DNA from: a virus
Strand: one strand, 5' to 3'
Virus record (IMG/VR): IMGVR_UViG_3300030419_000980
Coordinates: 1 to 27,704 of that record
Length of the DNA stretch: 27,704 nt
Shown: positions 1 to 6,061 of the stretch, in pieces
Numbering within the stretch: the first letter of the stretch is position 1
Layout: the number at the start of each line of letters is the position of its first letter
The notes under the pieces: generated by a model
Databases searched by the model: none
Seen by the model: the letters and a program-made list of their open reading frames with translations, nothing else
Told to the model about the DNA's origin: nothing
Position numbers and translations under genes: made by a program

Positions 1-128
1 AACTTAGCCCCTTCAACTTGAAAAGTGAAGTGGTCTCTTAATTCATACTGAATGTGTGGCTCAGCGTTTATCTGTAGAAAAACTTCATTTGCTTTTCCGA
101 TGACAACATTCGCCGATGTGTCGATCAC
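1..128 (-). CDS. uvsW: UvsW-like DNA/RNA helicase, N-terminal fragment (cut by window edge)
   Basis: The first 42 codons are visible, running off the left edge without a stop. The translation begins VIDTSANVVIGKANEV and continues with EPHIQYELRDHFTFQVEGAKF-like residues. The pattern 'acidic/His-I-x-YELR-x-xFxF-x-VxGAKF' matches the N-terminal domain of T4-family UvsW, a superfamily 2 helicase that unwinds branched recombination and R-loop intermediates in late replication. The helicase motifs lie outside the window. The start is inferred to be GTG at 128-126, because an in-frame TAA lies directly upstream (131-129) and no ATG is in frame. There is no clear Shine-Dalgarno. It lies 23 bases after the preceding gene's stop, with a late-promoter motif at 149-155 just upstream. 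Placement near uvsY agrees with T4-like gene order. Recognition rests on a short stretch but the context is strong. Confidence 0.75.
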   Translation of the reverse strand, partial: MIDTSANVVIGKANEVFLQINAEPHIQYELRDHFTFQVEGAK

Positions 129-148
129 TTAATCCATGCATCTAGGAT

Positions 149-155
149 TATTTAT
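149..155 (-). promoter_or_regulatory. T4-type late promoter motif ATAAATA upstream of uvsW
   Basis: The minus strand reads ATAAATA, the core of the T4 late promoter (TATAAATA), about 20 bases before the inferred uvsW start. The stop codon TAA of the upstream gene (154-152) is part of the motif. Confidence 0.55.
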
Positions 156-796
156 TTCCCTCTGTCAATCTCTTTTCTAGGAACCAACCATACGTTTCCT
201 GCTACAGAAATACGTTGTTTATCACATTCATAAAATGGATATACCGTGTGTCTTAATGCTGCAGGAAAAAATAACATTGTTCCTTCAAGAGACTTATCTA
301 AACGATATCCAAAGTTTCTAATCCCTCCTAGAATATCAGTATATTCAAATTCAAAAATACCTGCTTTCTTATCCTCCTCTTTCATTCCATCTAAAAATTC
401 TAATTTATTTTGTTGTTTCCAATCATATGGAATGTCTAACCATATAGTAAATGAATAAATTCCTCCATGATGATGGTATGGATTAAATTCTCCCTGACGT
501 TGATAATTAACCCAGAATCCATTAAGAGCTAACTCTAGATCTCCCATAGCATGTTCTCGTACAGGATGCTTCTTTGCCATGTCAACATACATTTCTACAT
601 GTTGTGACAAAACATTTTTTAGAAAATAATTATCCTTATCAGTAATCTCATAACTACCAGATATATTACCTGCTAATATATGTTTATAAGTTTCCTTTCT
701 ACGATTCTTAATTCTATCCCAGAGGAATTTTATATGTTCCTCATTTAATTTAGTTTCAATCCACCCTATATTGGGTGCAGCCATTGGTTTCATCAT
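152..796 (-). CDS. 2OG-Fe(II) oxygenase-like protein (NPxHxH type), 214 aa
   Basis: This is probably a 2-oxoglutarate/Fe(II)-dependent oxygenase of the type often carried by marine T4-like phages. The segment NPYHHHGGIYSFTIWLDIP (residues 106-123) resembles the first metal-binding strand of that phage family, with His108-110 as candidate ligands. The later stretch FFPAALRHTVYPF (about 177-188), then Arg195 in QRISVAGNVW, looks like the distal His (183) and the 2OG-binding Arg. The substrate is unknown; proposals for phage relatives (protein hydroxylation, nucleobase modification, 2OG metabolism) cannot be chosen from sequence. The start at 796 overlaps the upstream TGA as ATGA, implying translational coupling; a second ATG follows immediately at 793. 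It sits third in the uvsY-oxygenase-oxygenase string. Family membership is fairly sure, function is not. Confidence 0.72.
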   Translation of the reverse strand: MMKPMAAPNIGWIETKLNEEHIKFLWDRIKNRRKETYKHILAGNISGSYEITDKDNYFLKNVLSQHVEMYVDMAKKHPVREHAMGDLELALNGFWVNYQRQGEFNPYHHHGGIYSFTIWLDIPYDWKQQNKLEFLDGMKEEDKKAGIFEFEYTDILGGIRNFGYRLDKSLEGTMLFFPAALRHTVYPFYECDKQRISVAGNVWLVPRKEIDRGK

Positions 797-1311
797 CTTG
801 GTTCAAATACGAAATTGATTACATACCTTCCTTGGTATTTAACAGGGATATTACCACTATGTAATTGATTAGATGATAACTTTATTGCCCTTCCCTGAGC
901 TGGATTAATCTTTTGAGTATTCCATTTACTATGATATATTCTAGTAGGTCCATCTGAATCATTAATAAAATAAATGTAACTGACTGCTCCTTCAGTATCA
1001 GAATCTATATGTGGGGTTTGAATATCTTTCTTTCTATGAGGAAGATTAAAATTAATTTTACATCTATCCAATCTATGAGTTTTAAATTCTGGTATAGATT
1101 GAGTGAAAAATTGAAGTATTCTAGGACATAACCACTCATCTTTTATAACCCCATTATTAATAAGAGTATGAGTGAACTGAGGATGATTTTCTATGAGAAG
1201 GGAATATACTGTTTTGTCATTATAAAACCAAGGAAAGTTACTGTGAAATATATAATTTTTAATTTCCTTTTGATATTCTATTGGTATTATATTATTAATA
1301 ACTTCAACCAC
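793..1311 (-). CDS. 2OG-Fe(II) oxygenase-like protein (HxD type), 172 aa
   Basis: This has the shape of a small Fe(II)/2-oxoglutarate oxygenase of the prolyl-4-hydroxylase-like class. The classic facial triad is visible: TPHIDSD supplies His101 and Asp103, LHSGN supplies His151, and GRYVINFVF supplies the 2OG-binding Arg162, in the expected order and spacing on the jelly-roll strands. The start is GTG at 1311-1309, overlapping the uvsY stop by one base (TAGTG); no in-frame ATG is better placed. It is followed with a 4-base overlap by a second, dissimilar oxygenase. The target is unknown. The triad differs from that of its neighbour, so the pair does not look like a recent tandem duplication. 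Confidence 0.78.
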   Translation of the reverse strand: MVEVINNIIPIEYQKEIKNYIFHSNFPWFYNDKTVYSLLIENHPQFTHTLINNGVIKDEWLCPRILQFFTQSIPEFKTHRLDRCKINFNLPHRKKDIQTPHIDSDTEGAVSYIYFINDSDGPTRIYHSKWNTQKINPAQGRAIKLSSNQLHSGNIPVKYQGRYVINFVFEPR

Positions 1312-1745
1312 TATCCCAACCCACTTTGAAATCTCATATATTCAATTGCGTTTTTAATTTGATATGTCCTGTTCTGTACTACTTTAAGTATACTCTCAAG
1401 ATATACTAACATTGTATCATAGTAATCTATCTTTAGGGAAGTATTAGAAAGTTTAGTATCAGCATCCAAATACTTCTGCATAGTATCCTTATCCCTTATC
1501 TTCTTTGGAAAAGGATTCTCTACATATACTTCTGGGTCTGCTTTCCCACTAAAATACTCATACCGTTCATGACGGATATTCTTCCTCTGCTGTTCTGCCT
1601 TCTTTCTTAGGAGGAATATTTTATTATAAATGTCAAAGTATTTCGCATGAAGAGAAGGGATCTTCAAGGATTCTTCATGTAGATTATCTCTATCAATTTC
1701 TGAATCTTTTTCCCACATCTTCTGGAGATCATCCAGATCAATCAT
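1311..1745 (-). CDS. uvsY: UvsY recombination mediator
   Basis: This is the T4-type recombination mediator that loads UvsX recombinase onto gp32-coated single-stranded DNA. At 144 residues it is close to T4 UvsY (137). The start MIDLDDLQKMWEKDSEID, the KIPSLHAKYF segment (about residues 28-37), and the charged helical region QQRKNIRHERYEYFSGKAD (about 52-70) are typical of the family. The protein is mostly helical with many Lys and Arg residues, fitting DNA binding and hexamer formation. The ATG overlaps the previous gene's TGA as ATGA. Its place between the gp23 region and uvsW matches other marine T4-like phages. A recombination gene embedded in late structural genes suggests it is expressed by read-through or from the promoter at 2320-2326. 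Confidence 0.93.
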   Translation of the reverse strand: MIDLDDLQKMWEKDSEIDRDNLHEESLKIPSLHAKYFDIYNKIFLLRKKAEQQRKNIRHERYEYFSGKADPEVYVENPFPKKIRDKDTMQKYLDADTKLSNTSLKIDYYDTMLVYLESILKVVQNRTYQIKNAIEYMRFQSGLG

Positions 1746-2296
1746 AAAGGTTTGTTGGCTAAATCAGTAAGGTTATAGGTAGTATACTTGAAACTTACGT
1801 CTGCTGTAAAGTATTCTATATCTGTATCTGTAGCATCAAAACTCAAAGTTGTCAAGGAGTAAGGCCACAAATCTTTAAAATTAACGTTGAACTTAGCAAT
1901 AAAATTACTGCTTAAAATCTGAAGAGTACCATCAGAGTAAATATCATATCCTGATTGTGCATAAGGTTGTTTAGATTGTTGTCCACCTGCATCTAAATCC
2001 CTAAACTCTTGCACTTCTTCTGGATAACCTAATCCCCTAATCCAATTCTGAATTTCCATATAGTTCTTGAGATTCTCATCTACAAGGAATCTTAAATTTA
2101 AATCACCAAAATCTATCTTATCACCAGGAGTTGGTATATCTCTGAGATAAGTAGGTTGAGTTGCTACACCAAAATTTAAGTCTGGAATATTAGCACTATT
2201 ACAAAAGAATGCAACACCTGGACTTCTTTTCAGGTTAAATTTAAAACCAGTAGGTGATAAAAAATTTCTATTTTCAATCTGTGATGGACGGGCCAT
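1742..2296 (-). CDS. Tail-tube-fold structural protein (gp3/gp54-like candidate)
   Basis: This 184-residue protein is a virion component of unsettled role. Residues 13-60 (LSPTGFKFNLKR ... FFCNSANIPDLNFG ... LRDIPTPGDKI) followed by LNLRFLVDENLKNYMEIQNWI (about 67-87) follow the strand pattern of tail-tube-like proteins: a beta hairpin, a 'sensible to peptide' loop, then an extended hairpin and helix. gp19 at 8739-9329 has a comparable arrangement. In related cyanophages the gene at this position, between gp23 and uvsY, is usually labelled gp3 (tail completion); by fold it could equally be a tube initiator such as gp54. I therefore give no symbol. ATG at 2296 is preceded by AAGGAG about 16 bases away and by a CTAAATA motif. 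It couples to uvsY by an ATGA overlap. Confidence 0.7.
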   Translation of the reverse strand: MARPSQIENRNFLSPTGFKFNLKRSPGVAFFCNSANIPDLNFGVATQPTYLRDIPTPGDKIDFGDLNLRFLVDENLKNYMEIQNWIRGLGYPEEVQEFRDLDAGGQQSKQPYAQSGYDIYSDGTLQILSSNFIAKFNVNFKDLWPYSLTTLSFDATDTDIEYFTADVSFKYTTYNLTDLANKPL

Positions 2297-2319
2297 TAGT
2301 TCATGCAGGTCTCCTTATG

Positions 2320-2326
2320 TATTTAG
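2320..2326 (-). promoter_or_regulatory. Late promoter motif CTAAATA upstream of the tube-fold gene/uvsY group
   Basis: The minus strand reads CTAAATA 24 bases before the ATG at 2296. The upstream small gene's stop codon TAA (2325-2323) lies inside the motif. It would drive the tube-fold protein, uvsY and the oxygenases. Confidence 0.5.
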
Positions 2327-2487
2327 ACCTCCTTGGACATCTGTTCTTCTAATTTTGCTTTAGCAGCTTTAACTCCTGCTAGTCTTTCCTCTAGAGACTC
2401 TTCAAAGAAATTATACATTTTTAATTTCTTCTCACGACGTTCCTCTAGAGTCATTTTAGAGAATTTGCAAAACATGGTGCGTAACAT
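2323..2487 (-). CDS. Small basic/acidic helical protein, 54 aa, unknown function
   Basis: This short gene reads MLRTMFCKFSKMTLEERREK and continues to KLEEQMSKEV before TAA at 2325-2323. I do not recognise a function. It is entirely charged and helix-forming (LEERREKKLKMYNFFEESLEERL), with heptad-like spacing of Leu/Phe, so a small coiled coil or helical hairpin is likely. ATG at 2487 is the outermost start; an in-frame ATG at 2475 would give 50 residues. It fits exactly between two late-promoter motifs (2501-2507 upstream, 2320-2326 at its stop) and fills what would otherwise be a 200-base gap in a tightly packed region. That fit is the main reason to call it real. No Shine-Dalgarno is evident. 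Confidence 0.68.
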   Translation of the reverse strand: MLRTMFCKFSKMTLEERREKKLKMYNFFEESLEERLAGVKAAKAKLEEQMSKEV

Positions 2488-2500
2488 AAGTTTACAGATT

Positions 2501-2507
2501 TATTTAG
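2501..2507 (-). promoter_or_regulatory. Late promoter motif CTAAATA upstream of the 54-aa gene
   Basis: CTAAATAAATC on the minus strand lies directly after the stop of the 66-aa gene and 13 bases before the ATG at 2487. Confidence 0.5.
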
Positions 2508-2508
2508 T

Positions 2509-2709
2509 TTATAGGTTTATGCCCAATTCCTCATCAACATATTCTTCTATTAATTTCTCAGCCTGTTCTCTTAAAGGTATCATATTCATTCTATGAAAAA
2601 CAAAATGTGCAACCTCTTGTATCTGTTGCTTATTAAATTCTGGATGTAATTCTGAAATAACTCCCTCAATCTTTAGGGATACTGTAGCATCGGTAATTAA
2701 TTGCGCCAT
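2509..2709 (-). CDS. Small hypothetical protein, 66 aa
   Basis: This is a complete small frame beginning MAQLITDATVSLKIEGVI and ending EELGINL. No family is recognised. It is predicted mostly helical, with a negatively charged C-terminus (EKLIEEYVDEEL). It is the first gene after the gp23 terminator and is served by its own late-promoter motif at 2718-2724. That motif places the likely transcript start only a few bases before the ATG, and there is no Shine-Dalgarno, so it may be translated from a nearly leaderless mRNA. Its place right after the major capsid gene, where T4 has gene 24, makes a head-related or late role possible, but the sequence does not resemble the vertex protein gp24. Confidence 0.75.
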   Translation of the reverse strand: MAQLITDATVSLKIEGVISELHPEFNKQQIQEVAHFVFHRMNMIPLREQAEKLIEEYVDEELGINL

Positions 2710-2717
2710 TTAGATTT

Positions 2718-2724
2718 TATTTAT
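2718..2724 (-). promoter_or_regulatory. Late promoter motif ATAAATA just after the gp23 terminator
   Basis: ATAAATAAAATC on the minus strand sits between the terminator U-run and the ATG at 2709. By T4 late-promoter geometry transcription would start near 2712, giving about 3 untranslated bases. Confidence 0.55.
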
Positions 2725-2728
2725 GCAT

Positions 2729-2758
2729 AAAAAAAAGACCCACCCGAAGGTGAGTCTT
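2729..2758 (-). terminator. Rho-independent terminator after gp23
   Basis: Read on the minus strand, AAGACTCACC is followed by a TTCG tetraloop and GGTGGGTCTT, then a run of T. The 10-base-pair stem (one T-G wobble) lies at 2749-2758 and 2735-2744, with the U-tract at 2729-2736. It lies 33 bases beyond the gp23 stop codon and is the only textbook terminator in the window, closing the capsid transcription unit. Confidence 0.93.
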
Positions 2759-2790
2759 TGCAGTAAGAATGGAATATATCCATCTTCTTC

Positions 2791-4245
2791 TTACATGAGG
2801 TTCTTAACAGCAACGCGACGATAGTAGCGGTTAGAGTTAAGGTTAAGAGCACCAAGACCTTGTGTAGTTCCTTGTGAGAAGGGGTTAGCAACAAGACCAT
2901 AGCGAGTCTTAAATCCAATTTTTGGTTGGAAGGAATTCTCACCGACGGCACGTACCATCTGTAGTGGAACGTAAGGACAGTAGAACAGTCCAGCGTCATA
3001 AGGTGAGGAACCTTTATAACCGACAACGTAGTACTGGTTACCACCTGTTGGTGCAGCGTTAGCACTTGTAAGGTTGGCAGAGTATGGGTCAATGTAGACG
3101 CGATACTTACCTTGGAGCACACCAGCGAAGGTGTTACCAGTGTCGTCAACGTTAAGGTTGGCGTTAAGGGCAGGAGTGTAGTCAAGAACACCAGCCATGG
3201 TTAGTGCAGATGCTACGTCTGCAGAACACATGATGATGTTGCCCTTTCCGCGACGAGTTCTTTGTGCGATTGCGTTAGCGTCGCGCTCGATCTGGAATAG
3301 AAGTCCTTTGAACTTCTCAACTGACCATCTACCGTTGGAGTCAACGTCGAGGTCAAATATACCAGCAGTTGCGGTGTTTTGTACAGCACCTTGCTCAGCA
3401 ACCTTGTAGATAGTTCTGATAACTTCGCGGTTAATTTCAGCGAGGATCTCAGTACTTAGGATGTTAGCAAGTTCTGCTTCTGCATTCAGACCGTGGATTG
3501 CCTTAAGGTCCTGAGCAAGTTCGAGTGAATACTCGGCTTTTAGTGCTCTGGAACGTGCAGTAACCGTGACTTTCTCGATGGAGAATGCCATCTGGTTGAA
3601 TGCCTGGGTACCTGTACCCTGGAGTGCTTCAGCATCACCAGTATACATACCCTGACCAACTCTATATCCTACAGAGGATGCAGTAGCGGTTGGGTTAAGT
3701 ACAGCAGGGTTAGTGCCACCACGACCATCAACACCACCAGTTGTGGTAGTACCGAAACCAGCGTTAGGATCAGTCCACCCAGAGGTGTTACCAAATCCAG
3801 CGTTGGATCCTGAATAACCAGTATCTGCTTCGTCGAAGAGTGCTTCGTTACTGGTCTGGTTGATGTAGCGTGAACGCATTGCGAAGATGAGTCCAGTAGG
3901 TCCACTCATTGGTTGTACACCAGCAAGGTCATAAGCGACCAAGTTTGGCATAGAGCGACGTATTAGACTAATCAATACAGGGTCGAAACCTGCGACAGGA
4001 CCAGCAGCAGTAGCATCAGCACCGAAACCACCTTGGGCTCCAGCAGCGTTTGCTCTGTTAGTAGGTCCGTCTGCTTCCATCAGGTTGATGCCTGATCCGA
4101 AAGCTGCCTCCTCACGGAGGAATTTCTCTTGGTTTTCTAGCAGGACGGCGGTAACCGCTTTACGATGAGGATCTTTGATTTCATCTAGACCTTCATACTC
4201 AAGAAGGGGCTTCCACTTTTCCTGCAACTGTTCTGATTGGAACAT
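2791..4245 (-). CDS. gp23: Major capsid protein gp23
   Basis: This is the subunit of the T4-type icosahedral shell with an HK97 fold. Its 484 residues compare with 521 in T4. The N-terminus MFQSEQLQEKWKPLLEYEGL and later segments FDPVLISLIRRSMPNLVAYD and MSGPTGLIFAMRSRY are hallmarks of marine T4-like gp23. A prohead protease site of consensus L-x-E|A occurs at L55-M-E57|A58, so the mature protein would start ADGPTN. There is no late-promoter motif and only a weak ribosome site (TTAAG) in the 39-base leader, so it appears to be transcribed with gp22 from 5391-5401. A strong terminator follows. Base and codon use differ visibly from neighbours (more GC, C-ending codons such as AAC, CGC, CTC), as expected for the most highly translated gene of the phage. 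No gp24 paralogue is present. Confidence 0.98.
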   Translation of the reverse strand: MFQSEQLQEKWKPLLEYEGLDEIKDPHRKAVTAVLLENQEKFLREEAAFGSGINLMEADGPTNRANAAGAQGGFGADATAAGPVAGFDPVLISLIRRSMPNLVAYDLAGVQPMSGPTGLIFAMRSRYINQTSNEALFDEADTGYSGSNAGFGNTSGWTDPNAGFGTTTTGGVDGRGGTNPAVLNPTATASSVGYRVGQGMYTGDAEALQGTGTQAFNQMAFSIEKVTVTARSRALKAEYSLELAQDLKAIHGLNAEAELANILSTEILAEINREVIRTIYKVAEQGAVQNTATAGIFDLDVDSNGRWSVEKFKGLLFQIERDANAIAQRTRRGKGNIIMCSADVASALTMAGVLDYTPALNANLNVDDTGNTFAGVLQGKYRVYIDPYSANLTSANAAPTGGNQYYVVGYKGSSPYDAGLFYCPYVPLQMVRAVGENSFQPKIGFKTRYGLVANPFSQGTTQGLGALNLNSNRYYRRVAVKNLM

Positions 4246-4284
4246 TTGCTTAAAATAATAGGTTTACGTTAATGTTTAATTCAT

Positions 4285-5358
4285 TTACTTAAATGCTGAA
4301 AGTGTCTTCAGATAACCAGCCATACTTCCCTGAGCAACCTCAGGTGATACGTCTACGCCTTCTGAGAGAGTTTCAGATTTAGCACTTGGAGATGCGCCTT
4401 TGGCAGGGAAATAAGATTCCTTTAATGTCTCCAACTTTTCACGATATTCGTCTTCACTTGCAAACTCTACACTTTCGGAAAGTGAGGCGAGCTTCTCTTT
4501 CTGAGTGGCCGCAAGACCTTCAGAAACTTCATCGAGGATACCATCAGCAACCGACTCTGCGAGACGCTTGTTTAAACCGATGTTCTTCTCAATTTGCTCA
4601 TTGAGTTTTGTCTCCATGTCATCAAGTTTTTCTACCATACTCTCAAGGACATCATATTTGTCTTCAGGGATTGTTACATAATGTTCTTCAAAAAGACTCT
4701 TCATTCCACCAAGGAATGATTCGGTAAGTTCTTCCTTAAGTCCGTTCTCTACTGCCAACTGGTTCTCAGTGAACCACTCATCGGCAACGTACTCTAAGTA
4801 AGAATCAACTCTTTCGGCAAGGGCTGCTTTTGCTTCTGCAACTCCTTCCTCAAGTTTTTCAGCATACTCTTCATCTAATGCTACCTTAATTTCGGAAACT
4901 TTAGAATTAAGTGCTGCTTCGAAGATTGTTTTTGCTTTCGCTTTAAACTCTTCGGAAAGATCTTCGCCACCTAGAAGTGCATTAACATCATCTTCGATGT
5001 TATAAGGACTTTCTGTTACTTCCTCTTCAGAAACTACTTCGTCAGTAGTAACTTCGTCTTCAGCAACAATTTCCTGATCTTCTGTGGGTTCCACTTCTTC
5101 TTTGGCAGTTTTACCTTTGCGATTAGTAACTACATCGGAAACTTGCTTTAACGTGCCACCAGGAGTTTTCAGTTTAGCTGAATCATCATCCACCTTGTAG
5201 TTTTCTGGTGTAGGTCCGCCCAAATCCTCCACATTTGGTGGTATGCCGCCAGTGCTAAGCTTCTCCATAGGTTCCCCAGGTTTCGCATTAGCGTTAACAG
5301 CAGTCTTGGATTGCTTCACTTCTTCTTCCATTTTTTGTAATTTTGTGCCACGAGACAT
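4285..5358 (-). CDS. gp22: Prohead scaffold/core protein gp22
   Basis: This is the main scaffold protein of the prohead core, placed between protease gp21 and capsid gp23 as in T4. Its 357 residues exceed T4 gp22 (269). It is highly acidic and almost wholly helical from about residue 120. An Asp/Glu/Val/Thr-rich disordered segment (about 85-120) precedes a long coiled-coil region. Several gp21-type cleavage sites (L/I-x-E before A, G or S) are visible: IFE|A, LTE|S, LAE|S, LSE|S and LSE|G. This agrees with the scaffold being digested to peptides and expelled before DNA packaging. ATG at 5358 has GGAG nine bases upstream and a tandem late-promoter motif at 5391-5401. Confidence 0.93.
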   Translation of the reverse strand: MSRGTKLQKMEEEVKQSKTAVNANAKPGEPMEKLSTGGIPPNVEDLGGPTPENYKVDDDSAKLKTPGGTLKQVSDVVTNRKGKTAKEEVEPTEDQEIVAEDEVTTDEVVSEEEVTESPYNIEDDVNALLGGEDLSEEFKAKAKTIFEAALNSKVSEIKVALDEEYAEKLEEGVAEAKAALAERVDSYLEYVADEWFTENQLAVENGLKEELTESFLGGMKSLFEEHYVTIPEDKYDVLESMVEKLDDMETKLNEQIEKNIGLNKRLAESVADGILDEVSEGLAATQKEKLASLSESVEFASEDEYREKLETLKESYFPAKGASPSAKSETLSEGVDVSPEVAQGSMAGYLKTLSAFK

Positions 5359-5390
5359 TTTTAATACTCCGATTCCGTAGTTAAAATCTA

Positions 5391-5401
5391 TATTTATTTA
5401 G
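5391..5401 (-). promoter_or_regulatory. Overlapping late promoter motifs CTAAATA/ATAAATA upstream of gp22-gp23
   Basis: The minus strand reads CTAAATAAATA, two overlapping copies of the motif, 32 bases before the gp22 ATG. It is the nearest upstream motif for gp23 as well, so it probably drives the capsid gene. Confidence 0.6.
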
Positions 5402-5406
5402 AAGTT

Positions 5407-6057
5407 TTATAAATTTGATAAGAAATCATTAAATAGATTTAATTTATTCTCATCGAGTTTCTTTTGGGTAGTTAAGGTATTAATCTCCTTATAGGTTCTT
5501 TCTACGAACTTCTCACGTAGAACTCCTCCATCCCAAACCCAATCCTTTCCTTCCATGATTCCCTCTACAAAAGCATCGGGAGCTGAAGGATCAGCAACGA
5601 TATCAGCAGCAGTTGCTAATACGAAGTCATCACCAACAACATTAATTCCTTCTTTGGTTGGTCTTAATGAACCAATACCACGAGAAGAAACACCAAGTTT
5701 TACTCCTTCCTCAACAAGAGAAGAAGCAATCTTACCCATTGGGGTATTAAGGATCTTTGCTTTACCTATAAAGTTAGATCCATTTTCTTTTAGGGAAATA
5801 ATTTTATGAGAAACACGATCAAGGTTTACAGTTGGACCTTCAGGGTGACCCAATTCGCCAAGTGCTCTTCCTGATTGAATATGATTCTCGTTGTAACGTC
5901 CAACCTCTTTACGGAGAGTCTCCATAGGATACATTCTACCATTACGGTTTCTAATGTTTCCTTGCAAGAAAACGCCTTCGATATACATTGATTTCCTGCC
6001 GCCCTTATTTTCGACAAGAAATTCTACTGATTCAATTTCTTCTCTAATGAGTTTCAT
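5407..6057 (-). CDS. gp21: Prohead core protease gp21
   Basis: This is the serine protease that matures the prohead by cutting scaffold, capsid and internal proteins after (L/I)-x-E. It has 216 residues from the ATG at 6057. Family motifs in order: MYIEGVFLQGNIRNRNGRMYP (about 24-44), GELGHPEG with candidate catalytic His71, GVSSRGIGSL with Ser124/125, and ADIVADPSAPDAF with Asp152 near the active site. All align with T4 gp21 (GELNHP, GVSSRGLGS, GPSAPDAW). An in-frame ATG at 6129 would add 24 residues but overlap the upstream gene by 68 bases. The start MKLIREEIESV at 6057, four bases after the upstream stop and with AGGGGA nearby, fits better. Neighbours gp22 and gp23 are its substrates. Confidence 0.95.
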   Translation of the reverse strand: MKLIREEIESVEFLVENKGGRKSMYIEGVFLQGNIRNRNGRMYPMETLRKEVGRYNENHIQSGRALGELGHPEGPTVNLDRVSHKIISLKENGSNFIGKAKILNTPMGKIASSLVEEGVKLGVSSRGIGSLRPTKEGINVVGDDFVLATAADIVADPSAPDAFVEGIMEGKDWVWDGGVLREKFVERTYKEINTLTTQKKLDENKLNLFNDFLSNL

Positions 6058-6061
6058 TGCG

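Noticed and set aside
2333-2596. Plus-strand 87-aa frame
   Set aside because: It is antisense to two minus-strand small genes with better context (promoter motifs and tight junctions). No plus-strand gene is supported anywhere in the window.
2721-3191. 156-aa minus-strand frame (Leu/Thr-rich) in the gp23 region
   Set aside because: It is an off-frame shadow of gp23 with low-complexity Thr/Leu composition, and it crosses the terminator.
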